Assembly: GCF_030124375.1 (NCBI RefSeq)
Contig: NZ_JASKLS010000023.1
Location: 1-38,328, forward strand
DNA: 38,328 nucleotides
Direction: 5' to 3'
Source: Sinorhizobium sp. 6-70
GTDB taxonomy: Bacteria > Pseudomonadota > Alphaproteobacteria > Rhizobiales > Rhizobiaceae
The first letter of the stretch is position 1. Each line of letters opens with the position of its first letter. Of this stretch, positions 1 through 9,132 are shown in pieces. The notes below the pieces were generated by a model, which was given only the letters and a program-made list of their open reading frames with translations, was not told the DNA's origin and did no database searches. The position numbers were made by a program, and so were the translations under genes.

Positions 1-126
1 GCCGTTGTCGCCGCCGCCGCCGTTGTCGCCGCCGCCGCCGTTGTCGCCGCCGCCGCCGTTGTCGCCGCCGCCGCCGTTGTCGCCGCCGCCGCCGTTGTCA
101 CCGCCGCCGCCGTTGTCGCCGCCGCC
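1..126. repeat. Seven tandem 18-bp repeats encoding GGGGDN
   Basis: The unit gccgttgtcgccgccgcc is repeated seven times head to tail from base 1 to 126. There is one silent variant (gtcacc at 97-102). The array starts at the window edge and may continue further left. Each unit encodes one GGGGDN hexapeptide on the minus strand. Near-identical units suggest recent expansion and likely copy-number variation between strains. Confidence 0.9.
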
Positions 127-543
127 ATTGTTGCCGCCGCCATCATCGTCGTCAGGAGGGGGAGGGCTGCTGCCGCCGCCACCGCCGGTACCACCGCTGC
201 CGCCAGAGCCGCCGCTGCCGCCGGAGCCGCCGCTGCCTTTTCCACCACCACTGCCTTTGGGCGGACTGGCGTCGCTGCGCTCATCTCCGCCAGTCGAGGC
301 ACCCTTTATAGTTGCTGTCGACAGTGGAGGGCACATTTTGATTTGTGCAGGTGTGAGGATTTTTGAGCGGTTAAGCGCTACGCAACAGGCCGCGAAGTTA
401 TCTTCCGTCAGCGAGCCGCATTGTTTTGCAGTCATGCGCTGTCTCTGTACCGCATTCGCGTCCGTCGTGAGAACTACTGATGCTATTGATGCTGTTGAGA
501 GGATAAAGAAAATTCTTAATGCGGACTTGTTTAACTTAGACAT
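1..543 (-). CDS. Secreted glycine-rich (GGGGDN)n repeat protein, 5' part only
   Basis: Read on the minus strand from an ATG at 543, an uninterrupted frame of 181 codons runs off the left edge, so the C-terminus is missing. GGAG lies eight bases upstream of the ATG. Residues 1-31 look like a Sec signal peptide (basic start, hydrophobic core, cleavage after ANA). Residues 32-75 form a small domain with four cysteines (C42, C53, C54, C71). A linker rich in Gly and Ser follows, then a PPPPDDDD stretch, then hexapeptide repeats of GGGGDN encoded by a tandem 18-bp unit. Acidic Asp/Asn-Gly repeats are compatible with calcium binding or a flexible surface stalk, but no family can be named from this fragment. 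The plus-strand reading of the same DNA (Pro-rich) lacks a signal peptide and any plausible domain, so minus is preferred. Confidence 0.75.
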   Translation of the reverse strand, partial: MSKLNKSALRIFFILSTASIASVVLTTDANAVQRQRMTAKQCGSLTEDNFAACCVALNRSKILTPAQIKMCPPLSTATIKGASTGGDERSDASPPKGSGGGKGSGGSGGSGGSGGSGGTGGGGGSSPPPPDDDDGGGNNGGGDNGGGGDNGGGGDNGGGGDNGGGGDNGGGGDNGGGGDNG

Positions 544-657
544 TACACAACTCCAACAAATAAATATTTGAAATAAGTAGTAAATAATTCGCGTAAAGCG
601 CGAAGCGGTCAAGTTACGAATTATTAGTAGTAGGGCCATAACATCGCCCAATTTCGG

Positions 658-679
658 GTTAATCAACCTTGAGTTAATC
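658..679. promoter_or_regulatory. Direct repeat GTTAATC x2 upstream of the BTLCP gene
   Basis: GTTAATC occurs at 658-664 and again at 673-679 (15-bp period) in the AT-rich region between the divergent secreted-protein and BTLCP genes. It could be a regulator site. The TTAA pairs are too far apart for the TTAA-N7-TTAA CtrA consensus. No protein is assigned. Confidence 0.25.
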
Positions 680-739
680 CCCATTGATTATGTGTAGTTG
701 GGCTCGGGAGCGTTACGCCCGCCGTTGGAGGGAAATTTC

Positions 740-1306
740 ATGAAATTCTTCATCGCCCAGGCCGCATCTCTGTTGCTGTTCGTGATGCCGCAGGTGGCCG
801 ATGCCGGTACGACGATGAGGACCGGCGGCAAGGCTTTCGCGCCACCGGCCTTCTCCTCGTTCTGCACGCGCGAGCCGCGCCTGTGCAGCACCGGCGGTGG
901 AAGCAAGCTGGTCGTCCTGCATCCGGAAAAGGCGAGCGAGCTGCAGCAGATCAACCGCGCGGTCAATGCGCGCATCAGGGAGCGAAGCGATCTGGCAAAT
1001 GTCGGCCGGGATGACGATTGGCGCGTGCCCACGGCTTACGGTGACTGCGAGGATTTCGCCATTCTGAAGAAGCGCGAATTGCTCAAGCGCGGCTGGCCCG
1101 CATCGGCGCTGCTCTTGACGGTCGCCCGCTATCGCGGCGAGGGGCACACGGTGCTGACCGTGCGTACCAGCGAAGGCGATCTCGTCCTCGACAACATGAC
1201 CAACTCGGTTCGCGACTGGTCGAGGACCCCTTATGACTATTTCGCCCGCCAGTCTCAATCGAACGGCCGCCGCTGGGAGCGGATCGACGGCGCGCAGAGG
1301 ATCTGA
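740..1306 (+). CDS. Transglutaminase-like cysteine peptidase (BTLCP family)
   Basis: This is a 188-residue exported protein. Residues 1-22 form a signal peptide (MKFFIAQAAS start, hydrophobic core, cleavage near ADA). The catalytic triad of bacterial transglutaminase-like cysteine proteinases is visible: Cys103 in GDCEDFA, His136 in GHTVL and Asp151 in LVLDNM. Length and motif order match the family, which is common in Rhizobiales and often near envelope or adhesin genes. The ATG at 740 is chosen over upstream in-frame starts because GGAGGGA lies 7-13 bases before it and the signal peptide begins there. It is transcribed divergently from the secreted Gly-rich protein at 1-543; in other bacteria relatives (LapG) process large adhesins, but that role here is only inferred. 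A RIME1-like element follows directly. Confidence 0.88.
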   Translation: MKFFIAQAASLLLFVMPQVADAGTTMRTGGKAFAPPAFSSFCTREPRLCSTGGGSKLVVLHPEKASELQQINRAVNARIRERSDLANVGRDDDWRVPTAYGDCEDFAILKKRELLKRGWPASALLLTVARYRGEGHTVLTVRTSEGDLVLDNMTNSVRDWSRTPYDYFARQSQSNGRRWERIDGAQRI

Positions 1307-1309
1307 GGC

Positions 1310-1410
1310 GCTACAGCGCGCGCGTCTTATGAGACACGCGGGGCGCTGTAGCACTTCGAATTGCTGCATGTTTTATCCCTAGATCGGCTCCGATTTAAGG
1401 AAACATGCAG
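1310..1410. repeat. RIME1-like intergenic mosaic element
   Basis: Two large adjacent palindromes make up this 101-bp element. The first has arms GCTACAGCGC (1310-1319) and GCGCTGTAGC (1343-1352) with an inner CGCGTCT/AGACaCGCG stem. The second has arms CTGCATGTTT (1364-1373) and AAACATGCAG (1401-1410) around a GATCGG..CCGATT core. This two-palindrome layout, size and sequence match my memory of RIME1 elements of Rhizobium/Sinorhizobium. It lies between the converging BTLCP and NlpC/P60-like genes, where it could also act as a transcript-end structure. Confidence 0.8.
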
Positions 1411-1477
1411 TGGCGGCTGTCAGACGGTTCCGACAGTGCAGATGCGGGCGCAAACGCTCGTGGCCGCCTTCTCGCGG

Positions 1478-1921
1478 CTATCTTCTTACGGCGACGACCT
1501 GTCTTCGGCTGAACTGCGACAACTGAACGCGCCCCGATTGGTTGCCGCCGATCAGTTGTGCGGTCGACCTGGATAGGGCGGAGAGGATCCCGACGTGATA
1601 GCCGCGACCGGTGCGCACGACGATGACGTCGCCTGGACGCGCGTAGGCGAGGCGCACGGGCGCACCGAAGTGCAGCCATGAACTTGCGAAACTATAGGCT
1701 TTGGGCGGCTGTCGGCCGGACTTCCGGGCAATCATGCCCATAAAATGGCCGCACCATGGCGTGCGGGCGGGGTTTATGCCGAGGGCGGCGCGCAGCCGCC
1801 TGTTGTTCTTGACTTCATGCAATCCGGTAAATTGCTGGGCCTGGGCCAACATGCCGGCGGTAGCCGTATCAGGCATTGTAAAGGCGACATACATTGCGGC
1901 GAGAAACGCTATAACCCTCAT
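1478..1921 (-). CDS. Exported NlpC/P60-like (TIGR02594-type) small hydrolase
   Basis: This is a 147-residue protein with an N-terminal signal peptide (residues 1-22, cleavage near ATA/TAG). A compact cysteine-peptidase-like domain follows, with Cys57 in PWCGHF, His109 in GYHVGIL and Asn127 in GGNQSG. That Cys-His-Asn arrangement is typical of NlpC/P60 and CHAP-like cell-wall amidases of the TIGR02594 type. The ATG at 1921 is chosen because AAGGAG lies eight bases upstream and the signal peptide starts there; a longer in-frame extension to 2020 has no such support. Likely role: peptidoglycan remodelling or hydrolysis in the periplasm. It converges with the BTLCP gene across the RIME1-like element. 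Confidence 0.75.
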   Translation of the reverse strand: MRVIAFLAAMYVAFTMPDTATAGMLAQAQQFTGLHEVKNNRRLRAALGINPARTPWCGHFMGMIARKSGRQPPKAYSFASSWLHFGAPVRLAYARPGDVIVVRTGRGYHVGILSALSRSTAQLIGGNQSGRVQLSQFSRRQVVAVRR

Positions 1922-2434
1922 GGCTTGAGTCTCCTTGCCATTTTTCGGTGTGCGTTCACTGCTCGAGCCGTCCGCCTCTATGCGGAGACGCTGGAAGCGA
2001 GTAAAGTGCTTTGGAATCAAAGCACTAGAACGCTATTGCGCGCTCGCTCGAACGCGCAATAGGACACCGTCGGGCTCGGCCGAGCCGAGTCCGCTCTTGT
2101 TCTGTTTCTCTATCCAGCGCGCAGAACGGTGACGTTCCCGTATTGCGTCGAACGCTGCAACACGGCCCCAACAGGCGGGCGAACCGAGAGGTTCTGGCCC
2201 AACTCTAACGAAACAAAAATTCGGTATTCCCCTGCCATCCGCTGGATAGCGAGCGGACTTTGCCGGCTGCGTGAAGCAAAATTGTGGCAATGGCTCCATT
2301 CGCGCCATTTCTCCGCGTCACGCACCTCAGAGGGCCTGTCCTGAGCAGCCGAAGCGGATCTATCCAGGATTGCGCCGATCTGTTCCAGCACCCGGATATG
2401 TGTTAATTATTTCCGGTTGTTCGGGGGCGCGGCG
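1922..2434. other. 513-bp intergenic region with two strong inverted repeats
   Basis: No convincing gene is seen; overlapping short frames on both strands show no ribosome site or recognisable domain. Two perfect stems stand out. One is AGTGCTTTG (2005-2013) with CAAAGCACT (2018-2026), four-base loop GAAT. The other is CTATTGCGCG (2033-2042) with CGCGCAATAG (2053-2062), ten-base loop. The region must hold the promoters of the divergent hydrolase (minus) and SGNH protein (plus) genes. The stems could be a mosaic element or mark an RNA. Confidence 0.5.
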
Positions 2435-3400
2435 ATGGTAAGCGCGAAGCGGAAAAAACCGCGGAAGACCGGCGGCAAGACCGCCGAGGCAGATGTGGGT
2501 GAGGGCAGCCGGAAGGCGACCAAGGACGCTGCCGGCACCGCGTCGGTGTTTCTCGAGAAAGACCCCGGAATCTGTCTCGTCTACCACGTCAAGGACGCGC
2601 AAGGCCGCTACCTGACGGACGAACAGGCCGTGCGTGCGCTGCAGTCTTCGGCCTTGCCCGCAGACACGATGGCCGCGCGCAAGGCAAGCGGCGTCCGCAT
2701 CTGCGCGGACGGCGATTCCTGGATCAACATCCTTTGGCCGCTGTCGGCGCTGGCGGGCTACGCACCGACATTTTTCGATATCCTCGAGGGGCGCTACTAC
2801 GCCCAGAACGTCGCCTATCCGGGTGATACGTTCGAGCAGATGCGGCAGAAGAAGGATTACCGCCAGCTCGTGAAATCCGCCTCGTTCGACTTCTTCATCT
2901 TTTCGGGTGGCGGCAACGACATCCTTGGCGGCGGCGCCCTGACGGAGCTGCTGCGGCCGCGGACCTCCGGCACGCCCGGCGATCCGAGAAGTTTTCTCCG
3001 CCTGGATGTCCTCGATCGCAAGGTGCGGTCGCTCGAGGACGGCTATAACGAGATCGCGCGCGATGTTGCGATCCTGTCGACCCCGAAGCGGACTCAGATG
3101 CTGGTCCATGGCTACGACGTTCCGACGCCGGTGGCGAACGGCCCGTGGCTGGGCCAGCCCTTCACCCGCCGCGGCTTCAACCTGACGAGCGACGGCGTGC
3201 TGATCGAACGCATTCTCACCCATCTCGTTGACCGTCTCTACGACATGCTCGAACGCATCGAGCGCGCTCAGGACAATGTCACCGTCGTCAACCTCAAGAA
3301 CATCGTACAGGGGCGGTGGAACGACGAGCTCCACCCGCGGAAGGCTGCGTCGCAGGATCTGGCGCAAAAATTCATCGCGGTGATGGAACCGTCGGTGTGA
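2435..3400 (+). CDS. SGNH/GDSL-type hydrolase family protein
   Basis: This 321-residue protein carries SGNH hydrolase landmarks in the right order: nucleophile block GDSW (Ser95), block III GGGND (Asn161) and C-terminal DELH (Asp297, His300). The N-terminal 35 residues are Lys/Arg-rich and low in complexity. No signal peptide is seen, so it is probably cytosolic or exported by another route. The ATG at 2435 is preferred; an in-frame TTG at 2417 would add six residues, and the GGGGG run at 2422-2426 suits the ATG better. Substrate is unknown; SGNH enzymes are esterases, lipases or acyl hydrolases. It stands alone, converging with the macB-like gene. Confidence 0.75.
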   Translation: MVSAKRKKPRKTGGKTAEADVGEGSRKATKDAAGTASVFLEKDPGICLVYHVKDAQGRYLTDEQAVRALQSSALPADTMAARKASGVRICADGDSWINILWPLSALAGYAPTFFDILEGRYYAQNVAYPGDTFEQMRQKKDYRQLVKSASFDFFIFSGGGNDILGGGALTELLRPRTSGTPGDPRSFLRLDVLDRKVRSLEDGYNEIARDVAILSTPKRTQMLVHGYDVPTPVANGPWLGQPFTRRGFNLTSDGVLIERILTHLVDRLYDMLERIERAQDNVTVVNLKNIVQGRWNDELHPRKAASQDLAQKFIAVMEPSV

Positions 3401-3514
3401 AATCGGGCGGGCACGTTTCCCGGGATTTATCATCCTCTGGCCGGTCACCGGCCACGATGCGCCGCCGCCTTCCACGGCGTCATGCAGGGAGGAAAGCACA
3501 ACCTCTCATCCGGA

Positions 3515-5458
<1,944 letters not shown>

Positions 5459-5466
5459 GGGCGCGC

Positions 5467-6729
5467 TCAGAACATCGGCGGCATGCGGATGCCGCGCGCA
5501 CGGTTACCGCGGGCGCTGTCGCCCGTCGAGGCGGACGCCGCATCAACGACGACGCGGTCACCTTCCTCAAGACCGCTGACGATCTCGGCGCTGACGCGGT
5601 TGCGGATGCCGACCTCGACGGCGCGGTTCTCGGTCGCGCCCGAGGGCGTGACGACGGTCACCTGCGCCTTGCCTTCGCCGTTCGCATGGATCGCTGCGCT
5701 CGGGACGACGAGGACGTCCTTGGCCGCAGCCTCGACGAAGAAGACCTGGGCGCTCATCGACATCATCAGTTCGCCCGTCGGGTTGGGCACGTCGAAGAGG
5801 GCGTAGTACAGAACGACGTTGTTTTCCGTGTCCGGCATCGGCTGGATCTGCCGCAATTTGCCGGTGAAGCGTTTGCCGGGTTGGCCGAGCAGGGTGAAAT
5901 AGGCGTCCATGCCCATCCTGAGCTTGCCGACATCAGCCTCGGAGACCTGCGCCTTCACCGTCATCGTCGAAAGATCGGCGATGGTGACGATCGTCGGCGT
6001 CGTCTGGTTGGCGTTCAAGGTCTGCCCTTCCTTGGCCGGATTGGCGACGATCGTGCCGGCCATCGGCGCATAGATCTTGGTGTAGCCGAGATCGACCTTG
6101 TCGCCGGCGAGCGTCGCCTTCTGCTTGCGGATCTGGGCCTCGATGGCTTTCACATCGGCGCCGGCGGCAGCATGATCGGCGACCGCCTGGTCAAGCGTCG
6201 ATTGCGAGACGCTGTTGGTCGCGACCAGATTTCGCTGCCGCTCGATATTCGCCTGCTTCAGCACGAGCTGCGCCTTCTTCGAGACGAGCTGCGCCTCGAG
6301 ATAGGCGAGTTCCGCTTGGTCGATTTCGATGCGGTTTTCGATCGTGGCCGGGTCGATCTCGGCGACGAGCTGGTTTGCCTCGACCTTGTCGCCGATCTCG
6401 ACATGCAGCGATTGCAACTGGCCGGAAACCTGTGCGCCGGCATCGACGGAGTTGATGGCGTCGAGGGTGCCGACGGCGGTGACGTTGTCCTCGATGTCGC
6501 CGCGAGCGACGACCTGCGTGATCATGGCGGTCGTCGGCTCGGAGCCGTATTGGCTCCAGGCATAATAGCCGGCGCCGAGCACGGCGAGGATAACGGGCAC
6601 GGCGATCCAGAGGCGCGAGCGGCGTTTCCGGCGAACCGGCGGCGCGGCTGCCGGGATGACACGCACGTTGGCGGGGGTGGGCTTGAGCGCCGTCGCCTCG
6701 TCCCTGATCGTCTTCGCTGCCTTGCTCAT
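5467..6729 (-). CDS. macA: MacA-like periplasmic adaptor (HlyD/RND MFP family)
   Basis: This 420-residue membrane-fusion protein has a cytoplasmic basic stretch, then one transmembrane anchor (LWIAVPVILAVLGAGYYAW). A split biotinyl-lipoyl domain, a central alpha-helical hairpin rich in Ala, Gln and Glu, and beta-barrel and membrane-proximal domains follow. It should bridge the MacB-type transporter to an outer-membrane channel. The ATG at 6729 starts a sensible basic N-terminus; an in-frame TTG at 6765 would add 12 residues without clear support. It is first in the operon with the macB-like gene. The only upstream space is 6730-6874, shared with the 3' end of the isochorismatase gene, so the promoter should lie there. 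Confidence 0.85.
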   Translation of the reverse strand: MSKAAKTIRDEATALKPTPANVRVIPAAAPPVRRKRRSRLWIAVPVILAVLGAGYYAWSQYGSEPTTAMITQVVARGDIEDNVTAVGTLDAINSVDAGAQVSGQLQSLHVEIGDKVEANQLVAEIDPATIENRIEIDQAELAYLEAQLVSKKAQLVLKQANIERQRNLVATNSVSQSTLDQAVADHAAAGADVKAIEAQIRKQKATLAGDKVDLGYTKIYAPMAGTIVANPAKEGQTLNANQTTPTIVTIADLSTMTVKAQVSEADVGKLRMGMDAYFTLLGQPGKRFTGKLRQIQPMPDTENNVVLYYALFDVPNPTGELMMSMSAQVFFVEAAAKDVLVVPSAAIHANGEGKAQVTVVTPSGATENRAVEVGIRNRVSAEIVSGLEEGDRVVVDAASASTGDSARGNRARGIRMPPMF

Positions 6730-6874
6730 GGCCTCACCGCTTCGCTTCCATTCATTGCTTCTCAAAATAGAGATGAACTCGATCAGCGAAAAGCATTGAG
6801 ATCATTATATTTTTGTAATGTGGGCGAGGCGCCGGCGGATGGCCGACGCCCGAAATGTCATCTTCACCAACAGC

Positions 6875-7486
6875 TTAGGCTGCGTCACCTTTCCGGGCCG
6901 TGAGCGTCGCGACGTCGGTGACGCAGGCATGGCGATCGGCGAGTCCGGCAAGTTCGGCGATATGCAATTGACGCGCTGTGACGACGCCTGCCGGCGAGGG
7001 CAGGTCGCGGGTGGCGCAGGCATCGCCCGCGACGGTGATCTCGTAACCGAGATCGAGCGCGGCGCGCGCCGTCGAGGACACGCAATTGTGGGTCATGAAA
7101 CCGGCGATCACGACCTTGGCGCCCGAGGGGCCGACGAGGTCGGCAAGGCTGGTGCCGGAGAAGGCGTTCGGACGCGGCTTTTCGACGATCGCTTCGGTGA
7201 GGAGCGGCTTCAAGGCATCGATGAAGGCGCCCCGTTCGGCGGCACGATCGAACGGGCCGCCGGCCGCACCCTTGTGCGCGACGTGGATGATCTTTGCACC
7301 GGCCTGCCGCGCGGCGGCAAGCAGGACACCGGCGCGCCCGACGGCGGCTTCCGCGTCGACGAGCGTCAGCGGTCCGGAAAGATACTCGTTCTGATAGTCG
7401 ATAAGGATCAGCGTGGTCTCGCCGAGCGCCGGTGGCGCGGGCTCGCGGCCGGCGAGAGAGAAGAGGGTAAAGGGCGAGGTCGTCAT
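6875..7486 (-). CDS. Isochorismatase-family cysteine hydrolase
   Basis: This 203-residue cytosolic protein has the family triad: Asp30 in LILIDYQNEY, Lys103 in VEKPRPNAF and Cys135 in GFMTHNCVSSTARAA. The residues around the nucleophile keep the usual cis-peptide context. Members hydrolyse isochorismate, nicotinamide, N-carbamoylsarcosine, ureidoacrylate or similar amides, so the substrate cannot be fixed here. The ATG at 7486 is chosen because GGAG lies six bases upstream; an ATG at 7498 is possible. It is divergent from a LysR regulator with only 85 bp between starts, the classic arrangement for a LysR target gene. Confidence 0.87.
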   Translation of the reverse strand: MTTSPFTLFSLAGREPAPPALGETTLILIDYQNEYLSGPLTLVDAEAAVGRAGVLLAAARQAGAKIIHVAHKGAAGGPFDRAAERGAFIDALKPLLTEAIVEKPRPNAFSGTSLADLVGPSGAKVVIAGFMTHNCVSSTARAALDLGYEITVAGDACATRDLPSPAGVVTARQLHIAELAGLADRHACVTDVATLTARKGDAA

Positions 7487-7571
7487 GGCGGGCTCCATTG
7501 CCTGTTCGGATGCTTCACCCTATGCTCTGCGAGACCGCCGAAGAAGTCGAAGTTTTCGGAGAAAAACCTGC

Positions 7572-8423
7572 ATGAATGCAGAGAGCTGGGCTGACCTCGA
7601 ACTGCTCGACCATATCGTTCGCGGCGGGACGCTGAGTGCGGCCGCGCGCACTCTCGGGGTCGACCAGACGACGATTGCACGCCGGCTCGCGGCGCTGGAG
7701 CGGCGGATCGGGACGGCGCTTTTCGACCGCATCGGCGGACGGCTTGCGCCGACGCCGGTGCTTGCCACGGTGCTCGATCGGCTGCGGACGATTTCGGAGG
7801 AGGCGTCGCTGTCGATGGCAGCGCTGAAGCGGGCGACGGCGGAGCTTCACGGCCACGTGCGCGTAACGAGCGTCAGCTTCGTTCTCGGCCGCATCATCGC
7901 TCCGGCGCTCTGCGACCTCGAGCGCAGCCATCCCGGCATCACCCTCGACCTCGTGGCCGATGATCAGGCGCTGAGCTTCGAGCGCCGGGAGGCGGACATT
8001 GCCGTGCGCCTCGGCCGCACCGGCGAGGACACGACCCGGATCAAGCGCATCGGCGCGATCCGCTTCCGGCTCTGCCGCCCCGCCGGCCTTCCGCCGGGCG
8101 AGCATCCGGTCGTGCGCTACCGCGATACGCTTGCGCATGTACCGGAAATGCTGGCGCTCGACCGGGCAAGACCGGCGGCCCGCGTGGTGCTCACCGCTGA
8201 CAAGCTGGAGATCCTCGCCGAGGCGGCACTTGCGCTCGGCGCCGAGGTGATGCTGCCGGAACTCTCCGCCCGGCACGATCCGCGCTTCGAGATCGTCGAC
8301 GAAGCGGCGGCCATGGCCGACCGACCGGTCTATCTGATGATCCATCCCGAAAGGGCGCGCGTGCCGAGCGTCGCTGCGGTCGCCGCCTTCGTCGAGGCGG
8401 CGGTGCATGGCTGGCGATCTTGA
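7572..8423 (+). CDS. LysR-family transcriptional regulator
   Basis: This 283-residue protein has an N-terminal winged helix-turn-helix at about residues 4-62 (LDHIVRGGTLSAAARTLGV then QTTIARRLAALERRIG). A substrate-binding-like effector domain follows, somewhat shorter than the usual 290-310-residue family length. The ATG at 7572 gives the standard LysR N-terminus. It probably controls the divergent isochorismatase-family gene, and itself, from the 85-bp shared region 7487-7571. A T-N11-A site was not convincingly found there. The effector is unknown. Confidence 0.88.
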   Translation: MNAESWADLELLDHIVRGGTLSAAARTLGVDQTTIARRLAALERRIGTALFDRIGGRLAPTPVLATVLDRLRTISEEASLSMAALKRATAELHGHVRVTSVSFVLGRIIAPALCDLERSHPGITLDLVADDQALSFERREADIAVRLGRTGEDTTRIKRIGAIRFRLCRPAGLPPGEHPVVRYRDTLAHVPEMLALDRARPAARVVLTADKLEILAEAALALGAEVMLPELSARHDPRFEIVDEAAAMADRPVYLMIHPERARVPSVAAVAAFVEAAVHGWRS

Positions 8424-8439
8424 GACGGCGATGAGGTGA

Positions 8440-8485
8440 CTACAGCGCCACGCGTCTTACCAGACGCGCAAAGGAGCAGCACTTG
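8440..8485. repeat. Partial RIME1-like element (first palindrome only)
   Basis: CTACAGCGCCACGCGTCTTA starts this stretch, and CAGACGCGCAAAGGAGCAGCACTTGA-type sequence completes it, closely matching the first palindrome of the element at 1310-1352. The closing arm is damaged and the second palindrome is absent. It lies between the converging LysR and mntR genes. Confidence 0.65.
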
Positions 8486-8489
8486 ACTA

Positions 8490-8960
8490 CTACTGCGCCT
8501 TGCGGGCCGCGCGGCGGATGTAGCGCCCGAAGGCTTCGAGCGTTTCTTCGCTAACGTGGTGCTCGATGCCCTCGGCGTCGATGCGAGCGGTGGCCGGACT
8601 GATGCCGAGCGCGAGGAGGAACGACACGACGATCTCGTGGCGCGCCTTCGACCTTTCGGCGATTTCCCGTCCGGCGGCGGTCAGGAAAACGCCACGGTAT
8701 GGCCGCTGGACGATCAATTCTTCGGCAGCCAACCGCTTCAGCATTTTCGCGACCGTCGGCTGGGCGACGCCCAGCCTCTGTGCGATCTCGACCTGCCTTG
8801 CCTCGCCGTTGTCATCGATCAGGTCGGCAATCAGTTCGACATAGTCCTCGACGAGCTCGGTCCGGCGGTTGCTCCGGGTCTGGCGGAAGCTCTCGACCTG
8901 CGTTTCCGGGTCGATAAGGGGCATCGTGATTTCTTCGGATCGGGCTGTTTGGTCGGACAT
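8490..8960 (-). CDS. mntR: Manganese-responsive transcriptional regulator MntR (DtxR family)
   Basis: This 156-residue protein matches the proteobacterial MntR in length and order. It has a winged helix-turn-helix at about residues 53-78 (GEARQVEIAQRLGVAQPTVA, then KMLKRLA), followed by a GVFLTAAG wing. The dimerisation and metal domain has His108 in ARHEIV and Glu130 with His134/His135 in DAEGIEHHVSEET. Known MntR proteins bind Mn(II) and repress uptake genes such as mntH. The ATG at 8960 has GGAG seven bases upstream. It is divergent from the multicopper oxidase/ZIP operon with two MntR-box-like sites between them, pointing to autoregulation and control of that operon. No mntH or mntABCD genes are in the window. 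Confidence 0.92.
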   Translation of the reverse strand: MSDQTARSEEITMPLIDPETQVESFRQTRSNRRTELVEDYVELIADLIDDNGEARQVEIAQRLGVAQPTVAKMLKRLAAEELIVQRPYRGVFLTAAGREIAERSKARHEIVVSFLLALGISPATARIDAEGIEHHVSEETLEAFGRYIRRAARKAQ

Positions 8961-8998
8961 CGCATGGCTCCTCGCAGGACATCGTAGGCCTCCGTCGG

Positions 8999-9019
8999 AA
9001 TCATAGCAACGGCTAAAAA
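8999..9019. promoter_or_regulatory. Putative MntR box 1 (mntR side)
   Basis: CATAGCAACGGCTA at 9002-9015 matches 13 of 14 bases of the core of the E. coli MntR operator as I remember it (CATAGCAAAGGCTA). The core TAGC-N4-GCTA is palindromic. It overlaps a TATGAT sequence on the minus strand that could be the mntR -10 element, about 40 bp before its start codon. Confidence 0.7.
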
Positions 9020-9062
9020 TGTCTCACCGCCTGCAAACTCCCGCGCACCGGAACGGACCCAT

Positions 9063-9082
9063 AACTTAGCCATTGCTATATT
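9063..9082. promoter_or_regulatory. Putative MntR box 2 (oxidase operon side)
   Basis: AACTTAGCCATTGCTATATT has the same TAGC-N4-GCTA core (9067-9078). On the minus strand it reads ATAGCAATGGCTAAGTT, close to the known MntR operator. It overlaps the presumed -35 hexamer of the oxidase operon, the expected position for repression. Confidence 0.7.
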
Positions 9083-9102
9083 TCCTGTCTTGTGCTTATT
9101 TT
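9074..9102 (+). promoter_or_regulatory. Candidate sigma-70-type promoter of the oxidase/ZIP operon
   Basis: TTGCTA (9074-9079) and TATTTT (9097-9102) are separated by 17 bases, about 30 bp before the start codon. The -35 lies inside MntR box 2. It is a prediction by eye only. Confidence 0.4.
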
Positions 9103-9132
9103 ATTTGATCGTACTAACGATGGAGTGCCCGC

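Noticed and set aside
1..126. CRISPR-like array
   Set aside because: The repeats are contiguous 18-bp units with no spacers and encode a peptide repeat.
5..571. Plus-strand Pro-rich frame over the 18-bp repeats
   Set aside because: The minus strand has a signal peptide, ribosome site and cysteine-bearing domain; the plus frame is its shadow.
658..679. CtrA binding site upstream of the BTLCP gene
   Set aside because: The two TTAA blocks are eleven bases apart, not the seven required by the TTAA-N7-TTAA consensus.
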